From: Paenibacillus sp. An7 | Lineage (GTDB): Bacteria; Bacillota; Bacilli; Paenibacillales; Paenibacillaceae | Reading direction: 5' to 3' | Length of the DNA: 64,000 bases | NCBI RefSeq assembly: GCF_009870785.1 | Contig: NZ_WTWX01000011.1 | Location: 59,973 to 123,972, forward strand | Shown here: one piece after another, positions 1 to 9,268 of the stretch | Layout: the number at the start of each line of letters is the position of its first letter | How positions within the stretch are numbered: position 1 is the stretch's first letter | Program-made: the position numbers and the translations under genes | The notes under the pieces: generated by a model | The model's input: only the letters and a program-made list of their open reading frames with translations | The model's database searches: none | What the model was told of the DNA's origin: nothing

Positions 1-110
1 TCAAGATCAAATCGAATAATTGCTAAATTCTTTTCCATCGCAGTAATCATCGATTTATACGTTACTTCATCCTTCGCACTGTTATTACTTATCAAGTTCA
101 ATTCCTCCAT
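1..110 (-). CDS. Partial N-terminus of a PAS-type (probable chemotaxis/sensory) protein
   Basis: Read leftward from an ATG at 110 the frame stays open to the window edge and gives about 36 residues. They end in AMEKNLAIIRFDL, the opening of PAS domains common in methyl-accepting chemotaxis and other sensory proteins of Bacillales. Only the extreme N-terminus is present, so the output domain cannot be seen. The sequence before the ATG (a weak taagag) is a poor ribosome binding site. It diverges from the diguanylate cyclase gene at 425. PAS assignment is moderate; the chemotaxis assignment is an inference. Confidence 0.5.
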   Translation of the reverse strand, partial: MEELNLISNNSAKDEVTYKSMITAMEKNLAIIRFDL

Positions 111-424
111 ACTCTTACTAGGGATTACTAATACAAGAAATAAAATCGGCGCAGTACAAAAGTGATGACGAATAGAAATAAATTGTACGAAATTAAATAT
201 ACCACAACCTTCATCTCAATATAAGCATTTTTATAGGTAATTCGCTAACTTTTTATTAGATAAATATACAAGAAAGATAGTCACTTTTATGTAAGAATAA
301 ACACTACATAACTCTATAGTAAACGAACCTCACTATTTATAATTTTCACTATAAATAAGACAAAAAACGATATATTACGACAATTTATCTGGATTAGTTT
401 TCCTATTCATGTTATATTTTATCA
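111..424. other. AT-rich divergent intergenic region
   Basis: About 310 bases between the leftward PAS-type gene and the rightward cyclase. It is very AT-rich and must hold both promoters. I see no convincing palindrome or riboswitch, and no strong Shine-Dalgarno sequence before 425. Confidence 0.4.
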
Positions 425-2080
425 ATGATTAAATTACGTACGATTCTTATTCTTACCTTCACATCCTTTATCATTCTATTAACTACCATCTTCGGGTCAC
501 TCTTAAGCAATCGCTCAGCAGTGAGATTACAAAATGAGATCGGTCAATCCCTTTCGAGTATCGCTTATCAAATGTCGGACAAACTCGATAGCTTCATGTG
601 GTCCCGTGCAGGAGAAGTAGAGATTTTAGCATCTATGATCGAAATGGAACAAACTCAAGATGTTGATAAGACCCAAAAGTTACTTAATCAATTAAAGACG
701 AGCTTTCCCTCTTTCTCCTGGGTTGGATTTATGGACGATCAAGGTGAAGTGCTTGCTGCAACAGACGGAATATTAGTAGGAACCAACATAGCTGAGCGCC
801 CCGTTTTTAAAGAAGGAGTCAAAGGAAAGTTTATCGGAGATGTACATGAAGCTGTATTACTCTCGAAACTCCTTCCAAATCCCACGGGAGAACCCTTACA
901 GTTTGTAGATATCAGTATACCCGTTCAAAGTAAATCCGGAACTACAATTGGTGTACTTGCTGCTCACTTAAGCTGGGAATGGTCAAAGGAAGTTCGGCGA
1001 ACGATTCTTGAACCTCAGAAGGACCATATAAAGGACTTAGAATTATTTATTATCAGTAAAGCAGACAGCACGGTACTTCTTGGTCCGAAGAATATGGTGG
1101 GCGAGAAACTTAATATTAGCAGCGTTGCAAAAAGTCAAAAAGGGGAGAACGATTGGGAAGTAGAAGAATGGCCAAATGGAAAAAGCTATCTTACGGGTTA
1201 TGCCTATGGAGATGGATATCTGAATTATGAAGGCCTCGGCTGGACTGTACTGGTTAGGCAACCTACGGATGTCGCATTCTCTTCGATGAGCCAAATGATG
1301 AACAGTTTTATTCTTATTGGAATAATAGCATCCATTATATTTGCCACGATCGGTTGGTTTCTTGCGGAGACGATTTCAAGACCTATTCGCGGAATAACAT
1401 CTGCAGCAAATCAGCTTCGTTCGGGTAATAATGTTACTATTCCTGAATACAAGAGGTTTGCTGAGATACACAGTCTCTCTACTTCGCTGCGAAGTTTAGT
1501 TGAATCGTTAAGTCGTTCTGAATCGGCACTCGGAGATATGAAACTTCTCGCCGAACAAGATCAATTAACCGGACTTCCAAATCGGATCGCGCTTGAACGT
1601 TATCTGGAAGAAACGATTGAACATCTCGATATTCCCTTCGAGACACTTTCGTTTATGTATATCGACTTGGATGGCTTCAAGAAAGTGAATGACACACTAG
1701 GCCATCAAGTAGGAGATTTGCTTTTGCAGAAAGTTGCACAAAGACTTCTTACGGTTACGAAACCCGGCAACATTACCGTTCGATTGGGAGGAGATGAGTT
1801 TCTGCTCATTCTTCGATCACCACAAGCAGATTCCTATCAAGAGTCTCTTGATCTCGCTGAAGAAATCATCACTTTAATGAACAAGCCTTTTATCGTAGAT
1901 TTTAATCATGTTTCCATTGGCTGCAGTATTGGCGTGGCATTCTATCCTCTACATGATCCAAACATCGGTAATATTATTCGGATAGCGGATGAGTGTTTAT
2001 ACCGATCAAAGCAATCTGGAAGAAATCGAGTAACGTTTTATGAAGAACAAGAAGTAAAAGAAGAACAAAAAGATTCATAA
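425..2080 (+). CDS. Membrane diguanylate cyclase (dCache-HAMP-GGDEF)
   Basis: Predicted to make cyclic di-GMP from two GTP at the membrane in response to an extracellular signal. Visible order: membrane segment at about residues 8-30, an extracellular double-Cache-like sensor at about 35-280, a second membrane segment at about 290-312, a HAMP linker with SRPIRGITSAANQL, and a C-terminal GGDEF domain with an intact RLGGDEF motif and the usual DQLTGLPNR entry. The residues before GGDEF do not form the RxxD product-inhibition site, so feedback inhibition may be missing. There is no EAL domain. The ATG at 425 lacks a clear ribosome binding site, so the exact start is uncertain. A terminator follows. 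Confidence 0.9.
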   Translation: MIKLRTILILTFTSFIILLTTIFGSLLSNRSAVRLQNEIGQSLSSIAYQMSDKLDSFMWSRAGEVEILASMIEMEQTQDVDKTQKLLNQLKTSFPSFSWVGFMDDQGEVLAATDGILVGTNIAERPVFKEGVKGKFIGDVHEAVLLSKLLPNPTGEPLQFVDISIPVQSKSGTTIGVLAAHLSWEWSKEVRRTILEPQKDHIKDLELFIISKADSTVLLGPKNMVGEKLNISSVAKSQKGENDWEVEEWPNGKSYLTGYAYGDGYLNYEGLGWTVLVRQPTDVAFSSMSQMMNSFILIGIIASIIFATIGWFLAETISRPIRGITSAANQLRSGNNVTIPEYKRFAEIHSLSTSLRSLVESLSRSESALGDMKLLAEQDQLTGLPNRIALERYLEETIEHLDIPFETLSFMYIDLDGFKKVNDTLGHQVGDLLLQKVAQRLLTVTKPGNITVRLGGDEFLLILRSPQADSYQESLDLAEEIITLMNKPFIVDFNHVSIGCSIGVAFYPLHDPNIGNIIRIADECLYRSKQSGRNRVTFYEEQEVKEEQKDS

Positions 2081-2088
2081 AAATATAG

Positions 2089-2129
2089 AATGCGGCGTAG
2101 CAGACATTTCTGCTATTGCCGCATTTTTT
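2089..2129 (+). terminator. Intrinsic terminator after the diguanylate cyclase
   Basis: AATGCGGC...GCAG pairs with CTGC...GCCGCATT around a short loop, followed by six T, starting 9 bases after the cyclase stop codon. Confidence 0.8.
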
Positions 2130-2892
2130 AATATCAGCTAGATTATTATACAGAATACCATCCATTCCAAGTACCATTCCCATATCACGTGCTCATGTCA
2201 TTACCAGCTATTTGAACGCCGTTAATTTTCTGAGAAGATCTTATATAATTTGATTTTATGATGGAAGTTACCTAATTTATAAATTGTGAGGACCATTAAG
2301 TCTCTCACATTAAAATACTTACGCTTTAAGTGTTGTAGATTTTGATATTCACGCGGGCGTTTTATGCTTAAGCTGACGTCTAAGCTGTTATGGATAGGGA
2401 TACCCTGTTGCCTCAGGCAGGTTTAACTTATCCTAAGCAATTTGTGGAGAAGAGCTAGGAAAAAGGTACTTAGCAAACGTGGTTACCCTAGTCTCTGTTT
2501 GTTACTTCTACCTTCATTGACACTTACCGCAAAATTTTGTATTTCCAATCTATATATCAAAGAGATACAATACGATCCTCCTTACGATCTCTTCGAAGTT
2601 CATACTCCTTATATATGTATTTCGAAAATGAAATTATAAGTTCCACTTGCTCTTTCTTGGAAAAAGCAGCCGACTGTGCTGAACAGTGTTCAGACAATCG
2701 GCTTTTTCTTTTGGGATATCTTTAGTGGAATAATTCATTTCGGAAAAAGATCTGTTTTAACCGATTTCTATAGTCAACTTCCGGCATCGAGATCACCGTT
2801 TGTGGCCCAGTCAGCGTTCACGGATTGCTCATTGTCGTGTAACACTCTTTGTGGAATTCCATCTTATCTCACCTGTTTCATAAAAATATATA
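2130..2892. other. Gene-free stretch; no supported coding sequence
   Basis: Roughly 760 bases between convergent genes. Small open frames between 2442 and 2903 overlap one another, lack ribosome binding sites and resemble no family I know. The only clear element is the hairpin at 2661-2712. The stretch may hold eroded sequence, but I recognise no remnant. Confidence 0.5.
2661..2712. terminator. Bidirectional intrinsic terminator, probably for the sugar ABC operon
   Basis: AAAAAGCAGCCGA pairs with TCGGCTTTTT and is A-rich on the left and T-rich on the right, so it can work in both directions. The loop contains a second small palindrome, TGAACAGTGTTCA. It lies about 180 bases beyond the stop codon of the leftward permease gene. 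Confidence 0.65.
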
Positions 2893-3741
2893 CTACCCTT
2901 TAACAGCACCTGCAGTCATACCGTCTATGAAATATTTCTGGAAAGCAATAAACAGTATGAAAATCGGAATGATGGAGAAGAAGGAGCCCACGATCAATAG
3001 GTCATAGTTATTGCCATAAGGAGTTAACAACGTTTTCAAACCGATAGGAAGTGTATATTTACTCTGATCTCCCAAAACCATGAATGGCCACAAAAGGTTA
3101 TTCCAGCTATTCATACCATTCAGAATGGCCATTGCCGCAAATGAGGGCTTCATAATCGGCATAATTAGTCTGAAATAAATCGCATATTCGTTTGCGCCAT
3201 CAATCCGCCCAGATTGAATAATCTCTTTGGGTATGCTTCTTAGATATTGCCTAAAGAAAAATATTGTCGCGGCATTGGCTATACCCGGCAGAATGATCGC
3301 TGAATAGCTATTCACCATTTTTAAATCATTAATTAGACTGTACAAAGGAACCAGCAGTATTTCGAAAGGCACCATCATAATGAGCAAAACACATATAAAG
3401 AGGAAATTCTTACCTTTAAAATGATATGCTGCAAAACCATATGCAACAAATGCGCTTACAAAAAGTGTTAAAACCACTTGAACGATTGTTAAAATCATAC
3501 TGTTCCAAAACCATACAAAATAATCATGTTCTCCAGTAAACAGATAGATGAAATTGTCAAAACTCATGATTTTAAAATCCAAACTTAGGTTAAGACCGTA
3601 TCTAACTAATGATTCACCTGGTTTAAAGGAAGATAGGGCCACTGCATAGAATGGGATCATAATTATAATGAATAGTATAATGAAAAAACAAATAATTACT
3701 AATCTGGAAATCATATTACTCCTCGTCTCACTCTTGCCCAT
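2893..3741 (-). CDS. Sugar ABC transporter permease, MalG/UgpE type
   Basis: One of two membrane subunits of a binding-protein-dependent carbohydrate importer (CUT1 family). About six hydrophobic segments are visible, and the EAA loop that contacts the ATPase is clear at GRIDGANEYAIYFRLIMP. The start is set at the ATG at 3741, because an AAGGAGGAGG site lies just upstream; an earlier in-frame ATG at 3771 would fall inside the previous gene. It begins one base after the stop of the MalF-type permease, so the genes are translationally linked. No ATPase gene is present; such systems usually share MsmX-type ATPases encoded elsewhere. The substrate is unknown. Confidence 0.9.
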   Translation of the reverse strand: MGKSETRSNMISRLVIICFFIILFIIIMIPFYAVALSSFKPGESLVRYGLNLSLDFKIMSFDNFIYLFTGEHDYFVWFWNSMILTIVQVVLTLFVSAFVAYGFAAYHFKGKNFLFICVLLIMMVPFEILLVPLYSLINDLKMVNSYSAIILPGIANAATIFFFRQYLRSIPKEIIQSGRIDGANEYAIYFRLIMPIMKPSFAAMAILNGMNSWNNLLWPFMVLGDQSKYTLPIGLKTLLTPYGNNYDLLIVGSFFSIIPIFILFIAFQKYFIDGMTAGAVKG

Positions 3742-3742
3742 T

Positions 3743-4639
3743 TTAATCCTCCTCCTTTTTGAACATTCCACTAAATTTCAACTGTGTTAAATTGATAACC
3801 ATAGCAATAACTAAAAGAATGATACCAACTGCAGCTGCGTAACCCAGCTTATTCTTCTCAATTCCTTGTCTATATAGAAATCCGACAATCGTTAAGCCAA
3901 TATTTTTGGGTGAATTGTTACCGTTAAACATCATCAGGCTCTCGGTAAACATTGCTAAACCTGCATAAATACTAATTGTCGTAACATATACCGTGGTTGG
4001 CTTCAATAAGGGCATTGTGATCGTTCTAAACTTCTGCCAAGCAGATGCTCCGTCAATTGAAGCAGCCTCATAATATTCATTGTCAATGCTTTTCAAACCG
4101 GATAGATAGTAAAGCATATTAACGCCTGTCCATCTCCAACATGCGAGGATTAACAGTGCTGCCATACTCCATTCTCCGTCTTTCAAGAATTTAATAGGCT
4201 CTACACCAAATAGACCTAGGAAACTGTTCATTAATGAACCTTCCATTTCACCGAATGTAAGGCGGAAAATGGTGCCCGCAACTGCGACAGATGTCAATGC
4301 AGGAAGAAAGAACGAAGATTTAAAAAACTCTCTTCCCATCATTAACTTACTGTTTATCATAACGGCGAATAACATTGGAAAAGGAATTAACAGCACTAAG
4401 GTTCCTAACATGTACACAACGCTATTTCTAATAGCCGTCAAAAACACTTTATCTGTCAATAATTTCGAATAATTCGCTTCACCAACCCATTTTGGATCCT
4501 GTCCCAACATCCTATCTTGAAAGCTCATTACGAATGAATTTACAAGCGGATATAACCAGAATATTAAAAATATGAGTATAAATAGCAATACAAAAACATA
4601 AGGTGCAACTTTTTGAGAGTATACAAATTTCTTTATCAT
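3743..4639 (-). CDS. Sugar ABC transporter permease, MalF/UgpA type
   Basis: Partner membrane subunit of the CUT1 importer, 298 residues, with six or seven hydrophobic segments and the EAA loop at YEAASIDGASAWQKFRTITM. The length matches the short Gram-positive LplB/UgpA-type subunits rather than enterobacterial MalF. It sits between the lipoprotein gene (84 bases upstream) and the second permease (1-base gap). The order of binding protein, permease, permease is classic for this family. Confidence 0.9.
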   Translation of the reverse strand: MIKKFVYSQKVAPYVFVLLFILIFLIFWLYPLVNSFVMSFQDRMLGQDPKWVGEANYSKLLTDKVFLTAIRNSVVYMLGTLVLLIPFPMLFAVMINSKLMMGREFFKSSFFLPALTSVAVAGTIFRLTFGEMEGSLMNSFLGLFGVEPIKFLKDGEWSMAALLILACWRWTGVNMLYYLSGLKSIDNEYYEAASIDGASAWQKFRTITMPLLKPTTVYVTTISIYAGLAMFTESLMMFNGNNSPKNIGLTIVGFLYRQGIEKNKLGYAAAVGIILLVIAMVINLTQLKFSGMFKKEED

Positions 4640-4723
4640 ATTCTCAATCTCCCTTGACTATGGTTAAACCTGCCGACCACTATACCTGCCGACAGGTTTA
4701 ATCAAATCATTTACTTATCATAT

Positions 4724-6061
4724 TTATTTCAATTCTTGTTCGATTGCTGCTTGTGCTTCATCCAGGGCTTCCTTCACGTCTTGGCCATCTTCAAAGATAG
4801 CATTCAAAGTAACCGTATTGAAGATATTGCTGATCGTCGGCGAAGCTTTAACGGACTTGATCGCTCTAATTTCGTCCTTGATTTCATTCAAAGTATCAAA
4901 TGCATTTGTTTTGAAGTATTGGACGTACTCGTTATCAGGGTTTTTAGTTACAGACTCATCCTTCCATACATCCATATTAATTGGGTCGAATCCAAGCGTG
5001 TTCCAGATTTCAGTAGTAGCTTCTTTTGAAAGCTTAGCAAAAGCAACAAATTCTTTTGCTAACTGAACGTTTTTTCCGTTCTTAGTAACAACTGTACCAG
5101 TGCCACCCAAGCCAACGGAACGTGGGTCACCTTCTTTAAATACAGGCAATGGAGCAATTGCATACTTACCTTTTAGATCTTTCATTTCGTTTACAAAGCG
5201 GGACATGTACCATTCAGGCATCAAAGCACTAGCGTAGTTGCCTTTGTTGTATTCACCTTTAGCTTCTTCTGTATCCGGCTGTCCACCAGGGATCGTATGA
5301 ATAACATTGTTTTTCTGCAGATCGACTAACATCTCAAGCGCTTTAATCATTTCAGGCGAGTTAACGTTTGGATTGCCATTTTCATCTGTGAAATCAGAGT
5401 TTTGCTGAGCAAGCAGCAGCGATTGTTGCCATGTAGCTGATGTATCAGCAGTTCCTAAATACTTACCAGTCTTCTCATAAACCTTGATACCTGCTTGTTT
5501 ATAATCTTCCCAAGTTTTGATTGTCTTGTAGTCAACACCTGCTTGTTCAAGAATTTCAGTGTTATAGAAAGCAAGCGTAGCGCCTACGTGATAATCAAAG
5601 CCATAAACCTGGTCGTCTTTGCTGTAAATCTGAACACGTGAAGGAACGACAACGTCTTTGTATGGTGCAAATACATCATTCAAAGATTCCAGTAGAACGT
5701 TGTCACCTTCCAAAAATTTAGGGAATTGACCGAGCTCGATATCAGCGATATCAGGAGCACCTTTTCCACTTGTAACAGCCAATAAAAGCTTGTTATGCAT
5801 ATCATCGTAAGGCATAACCGTTACATTCAACTTAATCTGTTTCTCCGGGTTTTGTTGATTCCATAACCCTAGCATTTTATCCAAATGCTTACCGTGCAAA
5901 TCCACGAATGTCCAGAATGACAATTCTGTAGCATTCTCACCAGCATTAGTGCCTAACTGCTGTGTTTCCTTTTTTAAATCAGAAGGATTACCACATGCTG
6001 TAATAACAAGTGACATAATAAGGACTGTAACGACGGCGATTAAAGTACTGCGTTTTTTCAT
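4724..6061 (-). CDS. Extracellular sugar-binding lipoprotein of an ABC importer
   Basis: Solute-binding protein of family 1, 445 residues. The N-terminus has a lipoprotein signal (lysines, hydrophobic core, lipobox VITAC at about residue 23), so it should be anchored to the outer face of the membrane. The body shows family features such as ELSFWTFVD near the mature N-terminus and WEDYKQAGIKVYEKTG. It is the first gene of the leftward operon and faces the GntR/LacI-type regulator across a 250-base divergent promoter region. The sugar cannot be told from sequence; no glycosidase is adjacent. Confidence 0.9.
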   Translation of the reverse strand: MKKRSTLIAVVTVLIMSLVITACGNPSDLKKETQQLGTNAGENATELSFWTFVDLHGKHLDKMLGLWNQQNPEKQIKLNVTVMPYDDMHNKLLLAVTSGKGAPDIADIELGQFPKFLEGDNVLLESLNDVFAPYKDVVVPSRVQIYSKDDQVYGFDYHVGATLAFYNTEILEQAGVDYKTIKTWEDYKQAGIKVYEKTGKYLGTADTSATWQQSLLLAQQNSDFTDENGNPNVNSPEMIKALEMLVDLQKNNVIHTIPGGQPDTEEAKGEYNKGNYASALMPEWYMSRFVNEMKDLKGKYAIAPLPVFKEGDPRSVGLGGTGTVVTKNGKNVQLAKEFVAFAKLSKEATTEIWNTLGFDPINMDVWKDESVTKNPDNEYVQYFKTNAFDTLNEIKDEIRAIKSVKASPTISNIFNTVTLNAIFEDGQDVKEALDEAQAAIEQELK

Positions 6062-6213
6062 TTATTCGTCATCCTCTCTTTTTATGGTTATACATTTTAA
6101 AGTTAGTTCTGTTAATTTAAGCGGGTTTAATCTACCTTGGCACCACCCTCCTTAACATATTTCTAACCGTTTAAAGAAAAGACCCCTTTGTAAAAAAACT
6201 CTCAAATATTGGA

Positions 6214-6229
6214 TTGTAAGCGCTTTACA
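6214..6229. promoter_or_regulatory. cre-like / LacI-family-like palindrome
   Basis: TTGTAAGCGCTTTACA lies between the divergent sugar operon and its regulator. The core GTAA-GCGC-TTAC is typical of CcpA (cre) and other LacI-family operators, but one extra base breaks exact agreement with the cre consensus. Carbon catabolite repression of the transporter operon is the likely role; this is an inference. Confidence 0.5.
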
Positions 6230-6262
6230 TGCCGTATTATAATATAAATGAAATATGCTTTA

Positions 6263-6280
6263 TATAACCAATTGATTATA
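6263..6280. promoter_or_regulatory. Candidate operator of the GntR/LacI-hybrid regulator
   Basis: TATAACCAATTGATTATA is an 18-base palindrome with 8 of 9 base pairs matching. It lies 33 bases before the regulator's start codon in the shared promoter region. AraR-like regulators with a GntR DNA-binding domain bind AT-rich palindromes of this size. Binding by this regulator is an inference. Confidence 0.45.
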
Positions 6281-6312
6281 AAATCATAAAAGTTTATGGG
6301 GAGATTAACTTT

Positions 6313-7377
6313 TTGAAAAAGCTGGCGCTCTACAAACAAATTCGAGAAGATATTATACAGAAAATTAAATCAGGACAGCTTCGGCCAACGGACCGTATTC
6401 CTTCTGAGCAGGAACTAATGGACGAATTCAGGGTAAGTAAAATAACCGTCAAGAACGCCCTAGCCCTACTAGCTGACGAAGGTCTAATTATACGCGTACA
6501 AGGCAAAGGCTCATTCGTATCCTCTAGTCTTGTTGTTTCTGGCTTCAAATCTCTGCCATCCTCACACAGCGCGTTCTCCATGCCGCTCATCGGCTTCATC
6601 ATTCCGACGATGAGAACGCGTGTTATTCAGAAGCTCGTTGATTACACGGAACAATTCCTGCAAGAAGCTGGCCTCAGCATGATACTAAGCATCACGCGCG
6701 AGTCCTCCGCTATCGAATCAAACGTCATTCGTACACTAACGGATCTGGGTGTGAAGGGGCTAATCGTTTTTCCAACAGAAGATGAGAAGTACAACGAATC
6801 ATTACTGCGTCTGTCGCTTGATAAATTCCCGTGCGTGTTCATTGACCGCTATCTGCGAAACATTGAGACGTACACCATTACATCTGACAATTGCGGCGGT
6901 GCCTACAAGGCGGTCTCCTATTTACTATCCAAGAGTCATCAGAAGATTGCGCTTATCTCACCTGAAAATGCCAATACAGCCGTCGAGGATCGCACGCTCG
7001 GCTTTGAGCAGGCTTACACAGACCAAGGCATCTCGATTGATAAAAGTCTGTGGTGTCATATCCCTCTCGACATCCTACGCGGCGAGCAAGCATTGGATTA
7101 TGTAAGCGACTTCTTGCAGAACCATAGTGGAATTACGGCAGCCTTCTCTTTGACTGAAGAAACCGCACGTCTTACATCGGCCGCTATCAGTCGTCTGAAC
7201 GATCACTCAAATATCGAATTGCTCTCTTTCGATAATCCACATCTTTCAGGCGTAGCTTATGTCCAGCAGGATGAACAAGAAATGGCACGAATAGCTGTAA
7301 AGCTGTTAGGTGAACAATTGGAAGATATTTATTCTCCTAAGAACGCCGTCATTCCCGTGCAACTCATCTTCCCTTGA
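6313..7377 (+). CDS. GntR/LacI-hybrid transcriptional regulator (AraR-like)
   Basis: 354 residues. Residues 1-75 are a GntR winged helix (LYKQIREDIIQKIKSGQL, then DRIPSEQELMDEFRVSKITV). From about residue 90 a periplasmic-binding-like sensor of the LacI/AraR type follows (GFIIPTM... FIDRYL... ALISPENA... ISRLN). This fusion is typical of sugar-responsive repressors such as AraR. The start is the TTG at 6313, preceded by a good GGGGAG site. It diverges from the sugar ABC operon and is its obvious candidate regulator. The inducer is unknown. Confidence 0.88.
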   Translation: MKKLALYKQIREDIIQKIKSGQLRPTDRIPSEQELMDEFRVSKITVKNALALLADEGLIIRVQGKGSFVSSSLVVSGFKSLPSSHSAFSMPLIGFIIPTMRTRVIQKLVDYTEQFLQEAGLSMILSITRESSAIESNVIRTLTDLGVKGLIVFPTEDEKYNESLLRLSLDKFPCVFIDRYLRNIETYTITSDNCGGAYKAVSYLLSKSHQKIALISPENANTAVEDRTLGFEQAYTDQGISIDKSLWCHIPLDILRGEQALDYVSDFLQNHSGITAAFSLTEETARLTSAAISRLNDHSNIELLSFDNPHLSGVAYVQQDEQEMARIAVKLLGEQLEDIYSPKNAVIPVQLIFP

Positions 7378-8086
7378 CACGGCAATCGTTGCAGCCAGGT
7401 GATAGGTGAATTGAGCTTATTAATTGTTTTACCGGGGATGTGGTTCTTGATGTCTGCCTAGTTATTCTAAGACTCACTACCAATTGGGTCATGCCCCTTG
7501 CAACGTGCATCTTCTACGCGAGTGTTAAGGAAAGAGCATACCAGTCATGAATGATCCAGACGTATGGGGATGCAGTTGCGAAGTTTCTCGCCACAAGAAC
7601 ACACCTCCCTGGGGTTATTACAGCTCTTTTTATTCGAGGAGGATATAAGTGAGAATCACCAAGGCACAGCTAGATTGGACGTACTCCATGCAAAAGCACT
7701 TTCGACGGTAATCCTCATTCAAGTCGATGACAACTATTAAACATGAAGGAACTAAATGACCATTTCTTCCAACAGTGCTGGGAAAAACGATTGACCAAGA
7801 ATAGTGAAAAAGCGAATGTGCTGTCAAAAGCACGTTCGCTGCCGCTTCTAATACTTTTCTTTTCCACCCTCGGGGATTCTCCTCCATTCACGAAGCCCTC
7901 TTCCTTCGTGGGGTGTGACGAGGATGCACTCAAAAAGCAGCACCTTTAAAACGATTGGTCTGCGAAACTATCCATATGGAAAGTCCTCCACCATAGCTAA
8001 TTCCCGTATATTCCTAGAGAGTGAGGATCAGTAAATCCTACTTGAATAAATTGATTGACATGTGCCATTACATCTATAAATGGGAT
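7378..8086. other. Gene-poor region
   Basis: About 700 bases with no convincing gene. A GAGGAGG site precedes a tiny frame at 7649-7711 (20 codons, MRITKAQLDWTYS...), which I consider a chance frame or remnant. Overlapping frames between 7630 and 7949 on both strands mainly reflect the hairpin at 7806-7840. Otherwise I see nothing. Confidence 0.4.
7806..7840 (-). terminator. Leftward intrinsic terminator
   Basis: AGCGAATGTGCT pairs with AGCACGTTCGCT (12 pairs, one G-U wobble) around a 6-base loop. On the minus strand it is followed by a run of T. It lies about 250 bases past the end of the gene at 8087-8749. Confidence 0.65.
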
Positions 8087-8749
8087 TTACATAATGTGCA
8101 GGTTCCCCAGCTCTTTCTCGAACTCTAAACCTATCCGCTGCTCCCTCAGAAGTTCAATATAAACACAGCTTACCCTTGATTTGCGAGATAAGTTGCTGCA
8201 CTTAGTCCTCCTAGACGTTAATTCCATAGAGTCTGCAATAATTTCACTTTCGGGTTTACTGTGCTTATTGGATCTGTAGCACTTCAACAACATCGAGGTA
8301 ATTTCTTCGGGGACGGTACAATTTCTAAAGTTAAGCGGCAATAGTTCGGAAATTGCTTGATCCATGGTAAACCACGATTCACTTTCGTAGCCACTAATGT
8401 CACCATCATTTAAACCCAGAACACAAATACCATAACTCCGTTCTCCCCATATAGCCCACTTCATCTTCGAAGATATCCATACTATGACCTCAGAATTAAT
8501 TAAAATAGAATCAGCAGGGCTCTCCTCAGGCCCTTGTTCAAGAATACTCCAGTATTCATCAGCCGTAGTTCCCTTTTGTAAAACGCACCAATTATATTGA
8601 GAAAACTCATTATAATAGTAATCTACCGGATGAGGGTCTAAAACAGCAATAATGGCAAACGAATCACCGAAAAAGCCAATCAATTCTTCAAGTTCGCTCC
8701 AAAAATGACGACTCATTGCATGATCGAAATCAAGTACTGACTCATTCAT
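8087..8749 (-). CDS. Hypothetical protein, 220 residues
   Basis: I do not recognise the family. The first ~150 residues look like a normal soluble acidic protein with many aromatic residues (WSELEELIGFFGDS, SQYNWCVLQKG, KWAIWGERSYGICVLG). This resembles the general style of small cytoplasmic immunity-type or SMI1-like proteins, but no diagnostic motif is present. The last ~65 residues are rich in Arg, Lys, Ser and Cys and look different, so a frameshift near the 3' end is possible. There is no signal peptide or membrane segment. It is flanked by gene-poor DNA on both sides and seems to be transcribed alone. Confidence 0.55.
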   Translation of the reverse strand: MNESVLDFDHAMSRHFWSELEELIGFFGDSFAIIAVLDPHPVDYYYNEFSQYNWCVLQKGTTADEYWSILEQGPEESPADSILINSEVIVWISSKMKWAIWGERSYGICVLGLNDGDISGYESESWFTMDQAISELLPLNFRNCTVPEEITSMLLKCYRSNKHSKPESEIIADSMELTSRRTKCSNLSRKSRVSCVYIELLREQRIGLEFEKELGNLHIM

Positions 8750-9268
8750 CAGTCCCCCAACCTTATTTTATAGTTAGCTCTGTAGTCTCAACAAAACTCT
8801 TTTTAAAATCGTAACACGGATGTGGCACTCGCTTCTCACAGTGTACAGGACATCAATATTATGTTAACTGAAGTAAAAATAGCTATCTACTCCATATTTA
8901 TTTACCAAAAATATTAAAATGGTATATTAATTTCCAATTAACAAGCATACAACATCTGTAGGCACCTCTTATATTGTAAAGCCACTTATTTTCTGACAAA
9001 TATTCAATGTAAATTGTATAAAGAGTAGTTCCACCCTGCTTTAAAACTAATTATATGTGTTAAGTAATCATGGCGATTTTACACAGAGATTTTCATAATG
9101 ATATAAATTATTTACGAGGTTAATATTTTATGATTTTAACAATTTGGGTGTTTTTTAAAAGGCTTTGGTAATGTGTTTTTTAACAAGTTAAAAAGCCTTC
9201 TTATACTTAATTGTACAAGAAGGCAAATCAAATCAGTTATATACACAGGAGAAGCACAAAAACTTTTC
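8750..9268. other. AT-rich intergenic stretch
   Basis: Upstream of the hypothetical gene at 8087-8749 and downstream of the SLH-phosphatase gene. It should hold the promoter of the former and holds the terminator of the latter at 9190-9224. No coding sequence or RNA is recognised. Confidence 0.4.
9190..9224 (-). terminator. Intrinsic terminator of the SLH-phosphatase gene
   Basis: GCCTTCTTATAC pairs with GTACAAGAAGGC (one mismatch) around a 6-base loop. On the minus strand a TTTTT run follows directly. It lies about 45 bases past the stop codon. Confidence 0.8.

Noticed and set aside
2442..2903. Three overlapping small rightward frames
   Set aside because: No ribosome binding sites, low-complexity or Cys/Ser/Leu-rich translations, no family likeness, and they overlap a terminator hairpin.
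7630..7949. Overlapping short frames on both strands, and a 20-codon frame at 7649-7711 with a good GAGGAGG site
   Set aside because: They share the terminator hairpin at 7806-7840 and have no recognisable content; the 20-codon frame is too short to support alone.
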